Shown here piece by piece: positions 33,816-46,024 of a stretch of 64,000 bases of DNA. A program made the position numbers and the translations under genes. The stretch's first letter is position 1. Every line of letters starts with the position of its first letter. Source of the DNA: Serinus canaria (taxonomy: Eukaryota; Chordata; Aves; Passeriformes; Fringillidae); the NCBI RefSeq assembly GCF_022539315.1, contig NC_066331.1, forward strand, positions 10,386,015-10,450,014, written 5' to 3'. The notes below the pieces were generated by a model that ran no database searches, had not been told where the DNA came from, and saw only the letters and a program-made list of their open reading frames with translations.

Positions 33816-35380
33816 AGCAGTGGGAGATGGACTCCTCTCCTCTGCCCTCAGCAGAACCTGCTCAGGCTGCTCTGCTGGGCCCCTGCAGCCTCAGGGACAG
33901 CCACCTCCATTTGTCACTGTCACCCACAATCATCCTGCTCACTGACACCAAGCCAGCCTCACAGAAAATGAAGCCAAGGTTTATTTAGCAGGACTTAGGG
34001 GCACCCTTCCAATTATAAGTTTGGAAACAAAAGTTCCAGGTCAAACAAGCACCAAACTCAATCAGCCCCTGAGCAGCGAGGACAGTCCTTGCTGGCTGCC
34101 CTCGCTGCTCAGCCCTGCCCTCAGCTCTCCTCCTCTGGGCTCTCTCTGACCACAGCCACCAGATCTGCAGCCCCAGAGAGCAGTGCCTTGCCTGGATCCT
34201 CCTAGTCCATATTCCTGCCTCTTTTTCCTCCAGCTCTTTCTGTTTCCTTCTTTTATTTTTTTCTTTTTTTAATTTTATTTTCTTCCCTTTGTCCCCAGAA
34301 ACCAGGCATTGCTGATTTTCTACCCACATCCTGGCAGGAGCTGTGCAGAGCCAGAATTTCCCCCTGATCCCCTTTTCTCCAGGCTGAGCCCCTTTCCAGC
34401 TCCCTCAGCCCTCAGGACTCATTCTCTGAACCCCTGTCACCCCGAGGGTGATGTCCCAGCTGTCCCCTGATGGTGCCTGTCCCTGGTCACTGGCCAGAAT
34501 CCCTCACTCTTAGTGTTTCAGGACCACAAATCCTCTCCAGAGGAGATCTGGCTCCAAGCCTCAGATAAGCAGCAGCAATTCCTTCTTCCACACAAGTCAC
34601 CTCAAGGCTGTTCTCCAGCCCAAGGCTTTATCCCACAGATCCAAACTGACACACAAAATCACAGGGCTCCCTGTGGGGGAGAACACAGGAAAGCAAAGGG
34701 ATCAGCTCAGCTCTCAGGGAAAGGGCTCTGTCCCCAACAGCAGGGACAATGCCACCTTCAGAGGATGCTGTCACCTGTCCCCACAGGGGGAGGGCAATGC
34801 ACCAAGCCCCTTCAAAGAGGCACAAAGCAGCTGAGCCCACAGCTTCCTGCAGAACCCTGCCCAGCAGGGACCAGGAGCAGAGCCAGGTGACACAGGGCAG
34901 GAAGTGCCACCAGAGCAGCTCATGAGTGGAGGAGGGCACAGCTTTGAGGAGGAGAGCCCCACCTCCAGCCCAGGAGGGATGGAGGAGCTGCCACACCCCA
35001 CTGACCCCACCATCACCCATCCATGGAGCATTAAATAAATCAGAGCAATGTCTGCAGCCAAGAGGCTGCAACCCCTGGGCCACTGGGGAAATCAAAATCC
35101 AAAAAAAAATAATTTTTTTTGTATGAAAAGAAGCTGAAAACGACAACAGATGTGTTTTGTAATTTACACAAGTCCTAAAGCAGGGGAGGGGAAAATCATT
35201 CCAAAGGTGCTGTGTAACAGCCCCTTCCTGTCCATTCAGGCAATTTATGGATTGCTTTGAGTAGACAAATCCATTCCCTCCAGAGTTTATATCCCATAAT
35301 AGTTTCTTCCTCTCATAAATTTAACTTACATATGAGAAATCACACCAATTCTCCAAAAACCCTGGGAATTTCACTGGGAG
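33816..35380. other. non-coding single-copy DNA
   Basis: Includes a T/C-rich tract (34200-34290) and an A-rich/T-rich pair at 35099-35120. A 172-codon minus ORF and overlapping frames lack domains. Confidence 0.5.
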
Positions 35381-35383
35381 GAG

Positions 35384-35462
35384 AGGAGGGGAGAGGGGGA
35401 GAGGGAGAGGGAGAGGGAGAGGGAGAGGGAGAGGGAGAGGGAGAGGGAGAGGGAGAGGAGAG
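35384..35462. repeat. (GGGAGA)n microsatellite, about 12 copies
   Basis: Pure purine hexamer run, GAGGGAGAGGGAGAGGGAGA and so on, about 150 bp from the LTR pair. Confidence 0.95.
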
Positions 35463-35610
35463 GCACTGCTCAGCAGAAACCTCAGAGAGCCATCCCCTGC
35501 CCTCCCTGCTCTGCCTGGCTGCCTGCTGAACCATTTGCCATCCCAGTTTTAGGTTACACAGTTTGCTGTGGCTCAGGGGATGCTCTGCTGTCTCCTGGCA
35601 CAGCCCTGAG

Positions 35611-36583
35611 TGTGGTATTTGCTGGGTCCCCAGGACGAAGAAGGAATTGAGAATCTGCCTCCATGTTCTTAGAAGGCTAATTTATTATTTTATGTGCTTA
35701 TTTTATATTAAAGAATGCTAAACTAAAACTATAATAATGAATAGAGAAAGGATCTCACAGAAGGCTTAAGAAGATACTAATGGAAAACCTGTGACTCACC
35801 AGAGCCTCGACACAGCTGGATGTGATTGGTCATTAACTTAAAACAATTCACATGGAACCAATCAAACAACCACCTGTTGGACAAACAGCCTCCAAAGCAG
35901 CAGAACACAGGAGAAGCAAAGGAGAAAATATTGTTTTCCTGGCTCCTGGCATGGCCCCAAGTGTGATACTTGCTTCCTCCCAGGATGAAGGAGGAATTGA
36001 GAATCTGCTTCCATGTTCTTAGGAGGCATATTATATTATATTATATGTATATTATATTATAGTTATATTAGATTGATATTATATTATATTATATTATATT
36101 AGATTATTATATTATAGATTGATATTGATAGATATGATCTTATTATTATATTATATTATATTATTATTATATTATTTATTATTATATTTATTATATATTA
36201 TATTATATATATATTCATTATCATATCATATAGTCTGTCAGTATAGTATCGTATCATATCATCATATCATATATTATGCTAGACCTAAAACTATACTAAA
36301 GAATAGAGAAAGGATCTCACAGAAGGCTTAACAAGCTACTAATGAACAACTTGTGACCTCTTCCAGAGCCTCGACACAGCTGGATGTGATTGGTCATTAA
36401 CTTAAAACAACTCAGATAAAACCAATCAAACAATGACCAGTTGGATAAACGATCCCCAAACCACATTCCAAAGCAGCAAACACAGGAGCAGCAATCAGAG
36501 AATTATTGTTTTCATATCTCTCTGAGGCTTCTCAGCTCCCCAGGAGAAAATCCTGGCAAAGAGAATTTTTCAGGAAGGTGTCA
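35611..36583 (-). mobile_element. tandem pair of ERV LTRs next to SHISA6 exon 2
   Basis: Two LTRs of the 7560/9460 family, in the same orientation as SHISA6. Copy 1 (35611 to about 35940) lacks the first 70 bp or so of the LTR. Copy 2 (35962-36583) is longer. The sequence left of each is also similar (CTCCTGGCA...GCCC...AG), so the repeated unit includes about 20 bp of flank. A minus-strand AATAAA lies at 35681-35686. Copy 2 begins TGACACCTTCCTGAAAAAT, 27 bp beyond the exon 2 donor. Confidence 0.82.
36029..36285. repeat. AT microsatellite inside LTR copy 2
   Basis: Imperfect TATTATATTATATTA units. It replaces the LTR's AATAATAAAT polyadenylation region, which probably seeded it. Confidence 0.92.
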
Positions 36584-36610
36584 GTGCCCCCCCAAGGGAG
36601 CAGCACTTAC

Positions 36611-36771
36611 CTGGGTTGCTCTTGGAGGTGCGCACTGGGGTGTACTGGTTTTTGGAGGAGGTCCTGACTGGGGTGTTCTCTTTGGGGGAGGTATCTATGG
36701 CCGAGATTGTCTCTCTTTCACAGTGTCCGATTGGGATTGGTCCCTGCTGCCTTAGGATGTCGGCCAGAGCC
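36611..36771 (-). CDS. SHISA6: SHISA6 coding exon 2
   Basis: This 161-bp exon is too short to stand out as an ORF; I found it by looking for the sequence that should follow MNIHR. Its first base completes the split arginine codon. It then encodes 53 residues beginning ALADILRQQGPIPI and containing HCERETISAIDTSPKENTPV, a near match to the SHISA6 cytoplasmic tail as I remember it. The acceptor is strong (pyrimidine run, then TCTTCCCAG, AG at 36773-36772) and the donor is optimal (CCCAG|GTAAGT, GT at 36610-36609). The exon ends in phase 1, so the next exon must start with two bases completing a glycine codon. An LTR begins only 27 bp beyond the donor. The phase match with exon 1 and both splice sites make this a firm call. 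The PDZ-binding C terminus expected for SHISA6 is not here. Confidence 0.93.
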
Positions 36772-38394
36772 CTGGGAAGACAGGAAAGAAAGGGGGGAAA
36801 TGTATTTTAACCCAGCTGGAATTCAGTATTTCAGAGTAGAATGGAATAGGGTTCAGTGTTTGTACTTGTGAATCCAAAGCAGCTGGGTTCATACCATAAA
36901 CAGAGAAAAAAAGCAACGATAGCAGTGATACTAATATTTAAAAATAGGGCCTAAAAGCTCTGTTTCTTTCTGTGTATCTGCTGCAAGGATTTCCAGGCTA
37001 TTGTCTGGTATCTCATCTGCTCTCTCTAATTCACATCAGCCCAGGGTGATGGTGCCTGTCCATCATCTCCCAGGGCAGGCAAACTGCTCCTAGCACACAG
37101 AGCACTGCCTCCATCAGGAGCCCCTGCTGGCCCCAGCCCTGGCACCTCCTAAAAGTGACACCAAAACCCCCCTGCCCCAGCCAAACTCCCTTAAAACTGA
37201 CTGGGATCAGGATCCCCACATCCTGAAATCCCTGCACACAGCTCAAATCCCAGCAGTGCTCAGAGTGTTTTCCAAAGGAGAACCACAAGGCAGAAAAATG
37301 GATTAACCAACGTGCAGGGGTTGATGTCAGCACAGCTCTGAGCCTGCCTTGAGCTCTGTGCTCAGCAGGGGTTGCTTTAATGGCTGAGTTCTCTCTGCCA
37401 TTCCCAGGGAAAAGCAACATCACCCAGTTCAGCTGCAGCCAGTGGTTTCCTCTTGGGCACTCCAAGGCTTTCCCCCTCTGTGAATATCATGGACACATGA
37501 AAGGCCCTGATCTTCCTGGGACAGCCCCGGGTTCTCTGCTGGGCCTCAGGAAAAGCAGGAAAGGGGTGGCCTCTGGGGGCTGTAAGGGACAGTGGCACTT
37601 GGAAGCTGATGGAGTTGGAAAAATCTCATTTCTCCTGGCAAGGGGAACATGTCTGGAGTCAGCTCAGGTCCCAAGGAAGGTGTCAGGAGGAGACATCCCC
37701 TCACTGCACATTAACGAGAGGGATGCTGGCATTGCTCATTGCCACTGGCATCCCTTAAATGCCACAGATTCTGGGCTTTCAGATGAGAAATAGTTTGGGC
37801 CCTGGGTCTGTTCCATTTTCCAAATCATTTCCTCTCCAGACTCCTGTCCCTGTGCATAATGGATTGCAATACTAATGTGCTCCACAGAAGGAACTCTTGG
37901 AGGATCTCAGAGGCTCCTGAGCAGAATCACATTAGTTCAGCACCAGCCTGTACAGAATAAGGATATTTTTACCCTTTTTTTGGTTGTAGAAAGAGCAGAC
38001 CTGGAGGCTATAACCACCCAGGGGATACCTGTGTGTGCACACAGAGTGACCCTCATGGGGTGAAGGGATTGTTGTTTGTAAGGACAGGAGAGCACAGACT
38101 GGGCCAGGCCCAGAGAGAGGTGAGGGTGGCAGCCACGAGAGAGGGGTGCTGAGCCTTGAGCAGTGTATTTCCATAAATCCTGAGGGGGTGGAAGGTCAGT
38201 CCCACTTAAAAGAGGCAGATTTGTTGGTGACAGTCCCTTGGCTCCAGCTGGCTCAGTGCCCTCTGCACAGCTCCAGGAGAACAGACTCACTGGAATATTT
38301 GTGTCCCACGTGTGCAGCCAGTTGGGCACAATTAGTGCCACTGATGTCAGCAGCCCCCTAATCACCTGCACAGGGATATGAGACACTCCAGAGC

Positions 38395-38520
38395 CCTTCC
38401 TGTGACGCCACGTCTCTTATCTGAGGAGCACAAAGCTCGCTGGCTGGAGCGTGGCACTGATAAGGATTTGTGACACCTTTCCCTCACGTCATCGCCGTGC
38501 CAGCGCTGGGCTCTGCCACC
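38395..38520. promoter_or_regulatory. candidate intronic enhancer-like segment
   Basis: Unique DNA with retained CpGs, two GATA-type sites (GTCTCTTATCTGAGG, CACTGATAAGGAT) and a CRE-like CTCACGTCATCGCC within about 100 bp, in SHISA6 intron 1. Suggestive only. Confidence 0.3.
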
Positions 38521-39717
38521 CTCCCCCAGAGCAGCCAGAGGCCAGCTGGGAGGCTGCTCCAGGGGCTGCACTGCTCTGGGAGAGGGAAATCCATGGATGT
38601 GCCCCATGGCTGGACAGCCCAGGCCAGGCCCTGCTCCCTGGGACGGCTCTGGTGGCACTCTGCATGAATTTGGGGAAAACCCCAGCGGGATGAACACTGG
38701 GGTTCATCAATTTTCAGAAGGAAAAATCAAAAGGATTTGGTGTAAATCCAAAGGAATTGAGGGGAAGGATGGAAGCAGTGGGGCAGCAAGGCTGGCCATC
38801 AGCTGGGGAGTGGTGCTGGAAGGGGAAGTGACAGACTTGGATCCCAAAATGTGGCTTTAGTCAGGGAGAAGGTAAAGCTGGAGGGCTGGGAGGGACCAGC
38901 TCACCCTGCCCCTCTAACCCAGCCCAGACCTCAATCTGCTCCCTGAAATTCCCACGAGGACTGCTGTCCTCCCCACAGCATTCCTGGGAAAGTGTTGTCC
39001 CACTTTCCCCACACCCAGATTGCCAACACTAATTAACAGTGGGAGTGTTAACTGGGGAGTGTTCAGGGTGTCCCTTCTGCTGTCACCAGGGCAGCTCTGG
39101 TGACAGCTCCAGCAGGCTGGGAGGGGAATGAGGGGAATGAGGCTGGACTGAGGGGTCTGGGGGTGCTGGAAGGGGAGGGCACAGGGAAGAGCTGCCTGTT
39201 CCCAGCAGTGCAGGGGGTGCACACTCAAAACTTCACTGATTCACCTTCTGAAAACCCCCTCTCGTGCAGAAATTATCCAGGGCTGCTAGCAAACAGAATT
39301 TCCTGTTCCAAGTCCCTGTGAATGTGGGGAGGAATGGAAGGAGAATGACCAAATGGGTCTGGCAGAGCACAGTGAAGGGAGCAGTGCCTGGCTGAGCTGC
39401 AGCTGCTAAAAGCAGAGCAGGGATGGAGCTGGTGGCAGAACTCCAATCACTTCAGCACAGCCAGGATTTCAGTAGAAAAAAAGCCAGGTTAAAGACTCCC
39501 CTATGCTCTGTTACTAACTGGGAAAGAAAGAGGCAGTTATTGCAGGAGATGGATTTATCCAGCCTGCAGCCAGCTCACCTGGAAGGGACAGCTCTCTCTG
39601 AGGGACAGCACTTGGGTCACAGCCACTGTCACAGAGAGCAGCTGTGCATTATTCATGGCCTGGCTGCTGTCCCCACACCTGCTCTGTGCCCTGGGCAGCT
39701 CCAGATGCTGACCACAC

Positions 39718-39973
39718 CTGGGGCTGGCCACTCCTGGGGCATTCCCACATTCCAGGTGCTGCCAGCTGGGTCCTGTGTGCCCAGGGCTGGCCACTCCTGG
39801 GGCATTCCCACATTCCAGGTGCTGCCAGCCGGGTCCTGTGTGCCCAGGGCTGGCCACTCCTGGGGCATTCCCACATTCCAGGTGCTGCCAGCTGGGTCCT
39901 GTGTGCCCAGGGCTGGCCACTCCTGGGGCATTCCCACATTATAGGTGTTACCAGCCAGGTCCTGCATGCCCAG
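39718..39973. repeat. 63-bp minisatellite, 4 copies
   Basis: GGGCTGGCCACTCCTGGGGC plus ATTCCCACATTCCAGGTGCT and GCCAGCTGGGTCCTGTGTGC. 63 is a multiple of three, so each frame repeats a 21-residue unit. Confidence 0.93.
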
Positions 39974-41618
39974 GGCACACAGGGAAAATCAGATGTCTCC
40001 TGAGAAATCTTAATTCCAAACAACGTGGGAAGCTCCTGGAATTTCATCTGGCTCCAAAGACAACCACTTCACACACCTGGCAGCAATGTCCTAACTGAAA
40101 ATCTCTGCCTGTTGCTATGATGTGGGCCCGCTGTGTCCAGAGAACAAAACTGCTATGGAAATATTTGGTAATTAAAAGCTTAAAAGGAACCTTTCCAAGG
40201 GGCGTTTCTCTGCAGAGAGATGTCACCCTGAGCACAAAGTGTCCTCAGCAGGGCAGGACCTGCACCTGGGCCATGGCCAGGCTGCTGGGGACAGTGAGTG
40301 GCAAAAGATTGGTACCCCCAGGTGTTCGAGGCCCCAGCTGGCTGCAGGGGGGAGCAGCCCCTGGGACCCCCAGGTCCCACCTGCACCCACCCAGCTCCAG
40401 CCCCTGCTCTTCCCAGGACAATGGGGAGGCTCCCTGCAGGGAGAGGTACCAGGGGTGCTGGGGAGAGTGGGGAGCTGTGCAGGACAGAGACAGAGCAAAG
40501 AAAGGAGAGAAAATAAAAGCAGCAGCTCTTGCTGGGTGGGAAAGGCTGTGGGGAGGGTGCTGGGCTGGCCCAGCTCTGTCCTGCTCTGTGCTGTGCATCC
40601 CCAGCACAAACACAGAGACAGCACCCACTGCTCACCCAGAGCACCTGGGGAAGGGTCGAGCACAGGGGCTCTGGGTTCACACCAAATCCTCTGCTCTGAG
40701 CACAGCTCAGGGGCTTTGAACTCACTGAGGAAAGCTGAGCTTTCTCTGAAGAGCCCTCCCAACAAAGGAGGCTGCGGTGAGAGCCCAGCCCGGCATTTCT
40801 CATGGAGGAATTCTGTGTTTATCCCCCTGGGGAAGGAGATAGCTGAGCCCTCCAAGAAGGGCAGAGCACACAGATCTGAGGAGGCACAGCCAGCCCACCT
40901 CAGTGGGGCCAAAGGCAAGCAACACATGCCCTGATCTCATCTGCCCCAGAAAGTTCAGATCTTATGTGAAGCAGAAATTTTAAAAGGCAGCTGATCTCCA
41001 AAGGCACGGAGATCAACTGCTACTGAAGGATAGAAGAGATTACAAAACTAAAATGAACAGAAGTTCAGAGCGACACTGGATTCCCTCGACACCTCATGGT
41101 GGAGTTGGACTAACAGAAAAAGTTAATTAGCAAGCAGAAAAATGCCAAATAAATGGGAATTAGAGACACTGAGCTGATTTGGTGGAGGCAGCACAGTTCC
41201 TGAGCCTGGCCTCTCGTAATGGGAGAAGTTCAAAGAGAAAGGAGGAGCCCAGAAGCATCCAGAGGAAGTCGGTGGCCAAGCAGCCTCTGTGCTCCCACAG
41301 AGTCAATCTCACCATAAAATAGACTCAGAGAGGAAAACACAGCAAAAACCCCAATTATCAAACTGCAAACACAACCAGAGCTCCAGACTGGAGCTTTCCC
41401 AGCGCACGGAAGTGAAACAAAAGGAAAAATCTTTTGTACAGGTACAGGCACCCAGAGACACACCTGGCCTGGATTTGGGTCTGCAGCTGGACAATCCACC
41501 CTGCAAAGGGACAAGATCCAGGTGTTCTCCCTGCTCAGGGGTCACCACAAGTCCAGCCAGGTGCAGGGTTGTTCTGACAAAGAGCCAGTCCTGAGGAACT
41601 TGTCTGAGGTCAGGAGTG

Positions 41619-41702
41619 AAGGTGTCCCTGCCCATGGCAGGGGGTGGAACGAGAGGATCTTTAAGGTTCCTTCAAACCCCATCCATTCTGTGATTCTGAT
41701 TT
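41619..41702 (+). mobile_element. very short CR1 LINE 3' end
   Basis: GGTGTCCCTGCCCATGGCAG, GAGGATCTTTAAGGTTCCTT and CCATTCTGTGATTCTGAT, the canonical CR1 terminus. Confidence 0.88.
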
Positions 41703-43469
41703 TTATGGCTGCACCTTTTTTGGTTTTTCTTAGCTCAGTCTGACCTGTATTCTGTGCCTGTGAAAAGGACTGGGCACTTCAGAGGAGAACCTCAGAAACC
41801 ATCAGGATTAAACAACTCAGAGCAGGGCAAAGAGCAGCTGAAAGGCACCGAGTGAGTCCGAGCAGAGTGAAAAAAGGCAGAGCATAAAACACATCAGTGG
41901 AAAGAGACTGAGAGCAGGAACAGCATCCAAGAAAGAAAACCTCCTGCCGAGTCCCCATGGCCAGGAGTGTTCACAGCACTCCCTGCCTGCCCTGGGGACC
42001 ATGGGGTTTGATCCTTTGGCTCCAGCAGCAGAGAGCAGAGCTGAAGGAGCTGCCTGTGATCCCCGTCTCAAAGAGCAGGGCTGGAGAGAGGCACTGCTCA
42101 TAACCTTCACAGCTGAAAGCAGCTCCCTCCAGCAGCCCCTCAGCAAGCACAGGGCCCTGGGCTGTGGGGGATGCAGCCTGAGGAACACAAACCCTGCTGT
42201 ATTTCAAGCTGGGCTCACACAGAGCAGCAGCTCCTTGGATCTGGGAGCAGACAGATCCATTGCCTATGGTCCCTGCTGGAACTCGGAGCCACGGAGCAGA
42301 AACAAGCAGGAGTGGATCAATTAAACTCAGGTCTCTACACGGGCAAAGGATGTGTTCATTTATAAAAGCTGGCAGTTATCACTCCCAGAGCAGGAGATGC
42401 AGAGGCTGAAGGGAAGAGCAGCACAGATGCTGTGGGAGGAGGGTGAAGTGAAGCACAGCACAGAGCCTGTTTCCCTTCTCCCTTTCCCACCCATCAGCCA
42501 CTCTCCATGCAAGGCCAGATAAGGCCTTTGAGCAGCACACAGAGCTGGTTTGCTGGGAAAAATCCCTGTGCAGCTGCCCAGGAGAGCAGCTGGGCTCCCA
42601 GCAGTGCCCCAGGGCCAGCTCTGCCCCTGTGTCCCTCTGGCCCCAGCTGACCAGTGGGATGCGCTGGGGATATTTCAGTGCAGGTTCCAATCTGTGCATT
42701 CCCAGCTCAGCAGAGTGCAGTGGCTGCTGCTGAGGCTAAGCAGGGGTCGTGGAGCAGTGCTACATCTGTGAGTTATTTGTGTTCTGTAGTGTGGGGATGC
42801 AGGGTCACAGCCACGAATGAGAACGTTCTGTGTCACCCCTTCGTGCTGCAGAAAAATTCACCCAGCTCTGGAAAGAACCAGCTGATATTCCCTGCTCAGA
42901 GACTCCTTAATTCACCCCCAGACTGAAAGTAAAGTAATTAATTCTTAGATTTCACTGAAGAAATGCTCGAGAGAAGAAAACAACCCTGGCAATGAGACAG
43001 AAACAAACCATCCTCACCAATGCATGAGAGAGCATCAGCTCACACAGTACTGCTGGGTGTCATTCTCAGAAACCAGCCCCAGCTTCTACCTGGACCCCAG
43101 CAAAGTTCTGGCAGTGTAACCCCCAAAGCAAGGGGCAGTTCTATACAGCCAGGCTCAAAGATCCTATCGCTGCCAAAAAAAATAAAAAAATAAAAAATCA
43201 GTGCCATTGAAAGCATTACAAGCATTTCTGCACAATAGGAATATTTCAGCTCCTGGTTTTCAAAGCACTTCCACTTAACTGCTGTTAGAAAGGCCTGAAT
43301 CAGTGCTTGTGAGCCCAGGATCACAGCAGTGCCCTGCTTTGAAGGGACGTGGCAGTGCCTGGAAACTGGAGCTCATTCCAGCTCGGAGCTGCACATGCAC
43401 AGCCAGCCCTTCCTTCCACGGCACACTGACAGCTCTCCTGGGGATCTGAAAACCCTCCCTCCACCTAAA

Positions 43470-45100
43470 GATATTGTATGAGCCCTGCCTCCCTCAAAAT
43501 GTTCTCTCTGAGTTCATGAGGATTTTCTGTGAAAGCTGGATGAGAAATGGGCAGAGGGATGACATCCACACACTCGGCGAGCATTTAAGAGGAAGTAAAA
43601 TTTCCGGTGTGATCCTGCTCGTGGGGAGGCGCAGGGAAGTTCTCATTGATCTTCCCTGCCCGTGGGATACGAGCCCAAGAGGCTTTTTCCAGCCCCTGGA
43701 GCAAGCTGTGCTCATGCTGCTGCTCTGCTCCTCCCAGAGGATGCACACCGAGGTTTGGTGCACTCGCCATCACTACAGAGCGTTATTCCAGATGTCACAC
43801 TCCACTCCAGCTGACACGACCTCAAACAGACAGAAATATCTGACCCCAACCTGCTTTCCTCCTTCCCTGTTCCTCCCCAGCAGCTGTCAGAGACAAAGAC
43901 AAACCATTCCTCTGCTGGTATTTACATTCTGCTTAGAGCACCCAGAGCATTCAGCCCAGCGCAGGAGATGCACTTCAAAATATTTAAACCCTCGTGTGAT
44001 GTTGATCAAGTTCAGGTAACACAGCTCTGAAAGGTATAATCTTTTACCAGCTACCATATTATAGAAGTCAATCAACTCCTTAAAATGCTCTGGAAGTCAA
44101 GCTTCCCGAGCACTCAATCTGCCATTCATACTTCTACACACAGGTGAATCATTTCAGCAGAACTTATCTAAATAAAGCAAAGCAAGCATCAAAGAAATGA
44201 AAACATCAGGAAGAATCCAGACAAGTCTGGCAACACTGGCTCTGATTTCCAAGGGTAAAGGATCCAACCCTGCAGCAGGCTGGAGCAGAAGTAACATATG
44301 GACATCCAACCCAGATTTCCAAATTTAGTGTGAAGATAAGGCCCAGGCGAAGTTGCCGTGAAGCCAGAAGAGCTGGGCAGCTGGGGAACCATCCCTTCAT
44401 TAACAAACACGATTTCCTGGCTAAGCCACTTGCAGGACCCCTGCCTCTACACAGCTGTGTGTAGTTTTTAACACTGTGGAGTTCAATTCTTGCAGGGACC
44501 AGGGGCAGGTGGGATTTGGAGTGGAATATGTGGGCCAGACCCTCAGCAAATGTAAAGCAGCCTCACTGGCTGTCCTCACTGCAGGGAGGAGTCTGAATAA
44601 ATAAAAACTCCCCCAATAAATAAAAACTGCGTCACTCATCTCTTTTTCCTCTTAAAAAACTAATATTTCTCCCCCCAGTCTCTGTTGGTTGCAGCTGAAG
44701 TTCAGCCTTTAAAATATGGTCAATGATTTCAAGGGTTCTGATTAAAAATCTTCATTGAAATAATTTTTAGGAGGCATTATCTGCGAGAGTTGAGGACTGT
44801 CCCTCTGATGCTCAGCACTGCTCTTCCAAAGAAGCCTCTCACAGTTTTTATGTTCAGACACAGGCAGCTCTTGCATTCGCGGCACGCAAGCAGCACTCAT
44901 CGTTTGGAGGGACTTTTTCATCATAAAATAAATATGAACTGAGAGAGAACACGCATTTGTCCAGAAGGAGGATTGCTACAGACTCCCGAGCTTTTGCTGT
45001 GCAGCAGGATTTTGTGTGCCACACCGAGAGCAGCTGTTCTTACAGTAACGAGGGGCCAGCAAGCCCCGCAGGGATCGGAGAGGGACAGAGTGAAAAAGGG
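43470..45100. other. single-copy intron 1 DNA
   Basis: No exon recognised. 43560-43680 and 44860-45060 retain CpGs and lack repeats (GGCGAGCATTTAAGAGGAAG, ATTCGCGGCACGCAAGCAGC), so they may be conserved. 44600-44625 has a direct AATAAATAAAAACTCCCCC-type duplication. Confidence 0.35.
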
Positions 45101-45171
45101 AAAGGACAGAGCTCTGCCACCACCAGCGCGTCCCCGCACAGCCCCAGCACCCCGCGGGGAAGGCACCTCCC

Positions 45172-45390
45172 CGGGGATCCCGATCCATCCCCTCCGCACT
45201 TCCAAAACCTCCCCCGGGAGTCCCGATCCATCCCCTCCGCACTTCCCAAACCTCCCCCGGGGGTCCCGATCCATCCCCTCCACACTTCCCAAACCTCCCC
45301 CGGGGGTCCCGATCCATCCCCTCCGCACTTCCAAAACCTCCCCCGGGGGTCCCGATCCATCCCCTCTGCACTTTCTAAACTTCCCCCGGC
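45172..45390. repeat. 43-bp GC-rich minisatellite, 5 copies
   Basis: CCCGATCCATCCCCTCCGCA plus CTTCCAAAACCTCCCCCGGG, period 43 (45181, 45224). It is CpG-bearing, inside intron 1. Confidence 0.92.
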
Positions 45391-45509
45391 CGGGCAGGAC
45401 AGGACAGGACCGGACCTGCGGGGTCCGAGCGGCGCTGCTGTGCTGGGGGAGCTCTGGGGAGGCTTGGAGGGGAGATGGGGGATCCGAGCGGCTGCTGAGG
45501 ATCTCGGGT

Positions 45510-45970
45510 TCAGGGAGGGAGTGCCAGGGGCAGGAGGAATGTGCCGGGGGCAGGAGGGGAGTGCCGGGGGCAGGAGGGGAGTGCCAGGGGCAGGAAGGGA
45601 GTGCCGGGGGCAGGAGGGATGTGTGGAGGTCCCAGGGGCAGGAGGGACATGCCTGGGGGCAGGAGGGATGTGCGGGGGTCCCGGGGAAAGGAAGAGGGGT
45701 GCAGGGTGCAGGGGAGCCAAGCCGGGATGCTGGGGAACACTCCGGGGAGCAGGACGGGGGTGTCAGGGTGCCGGAGAACAGGAAGGGGCTCCGAGGGATA
45801 AAAGGGGATGCCGGGGTGCAGAGGGAGGCTCTGGGGGGCAGGAGAGGGGTGCAGGGATGCCGAGGGGCAAGGGCGACGTTCTGGGATGTAGAGGAGGGTG
45901 CCGGGGAAGAGGAGGGAATGCCGGAGGCAGGAGGGAATGCCGGGGGCAGGAGCGGGTGCCGGGGTCGGCT
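45510..45970. repeat. about 22-bp G-rich minisatellite and decayed copies
   Basis: GTGCCGGGGGCAGGAGGGGA units, regular to about 45690 and decaying to 45970. The G-runs could form quadruplexes. A 487-codon ORF passes through and is rejected. Confidence 0.85.
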
Positions 45971-46024
45971 ACACGTGGAGCTCCGGGACGGACTCTGGGC
46001 AGAGCGGGGCAGTGCGGCGCTGTT

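Noticed and set aside
1..36600. SHISA6 exons 3 onward
   Set aside because: I looked on the minus strand for the expected tail motifs (an LPPSYE-type segment and the EVTV end) and saw none. They are probably left of the window, but short exons may have been overlooked.
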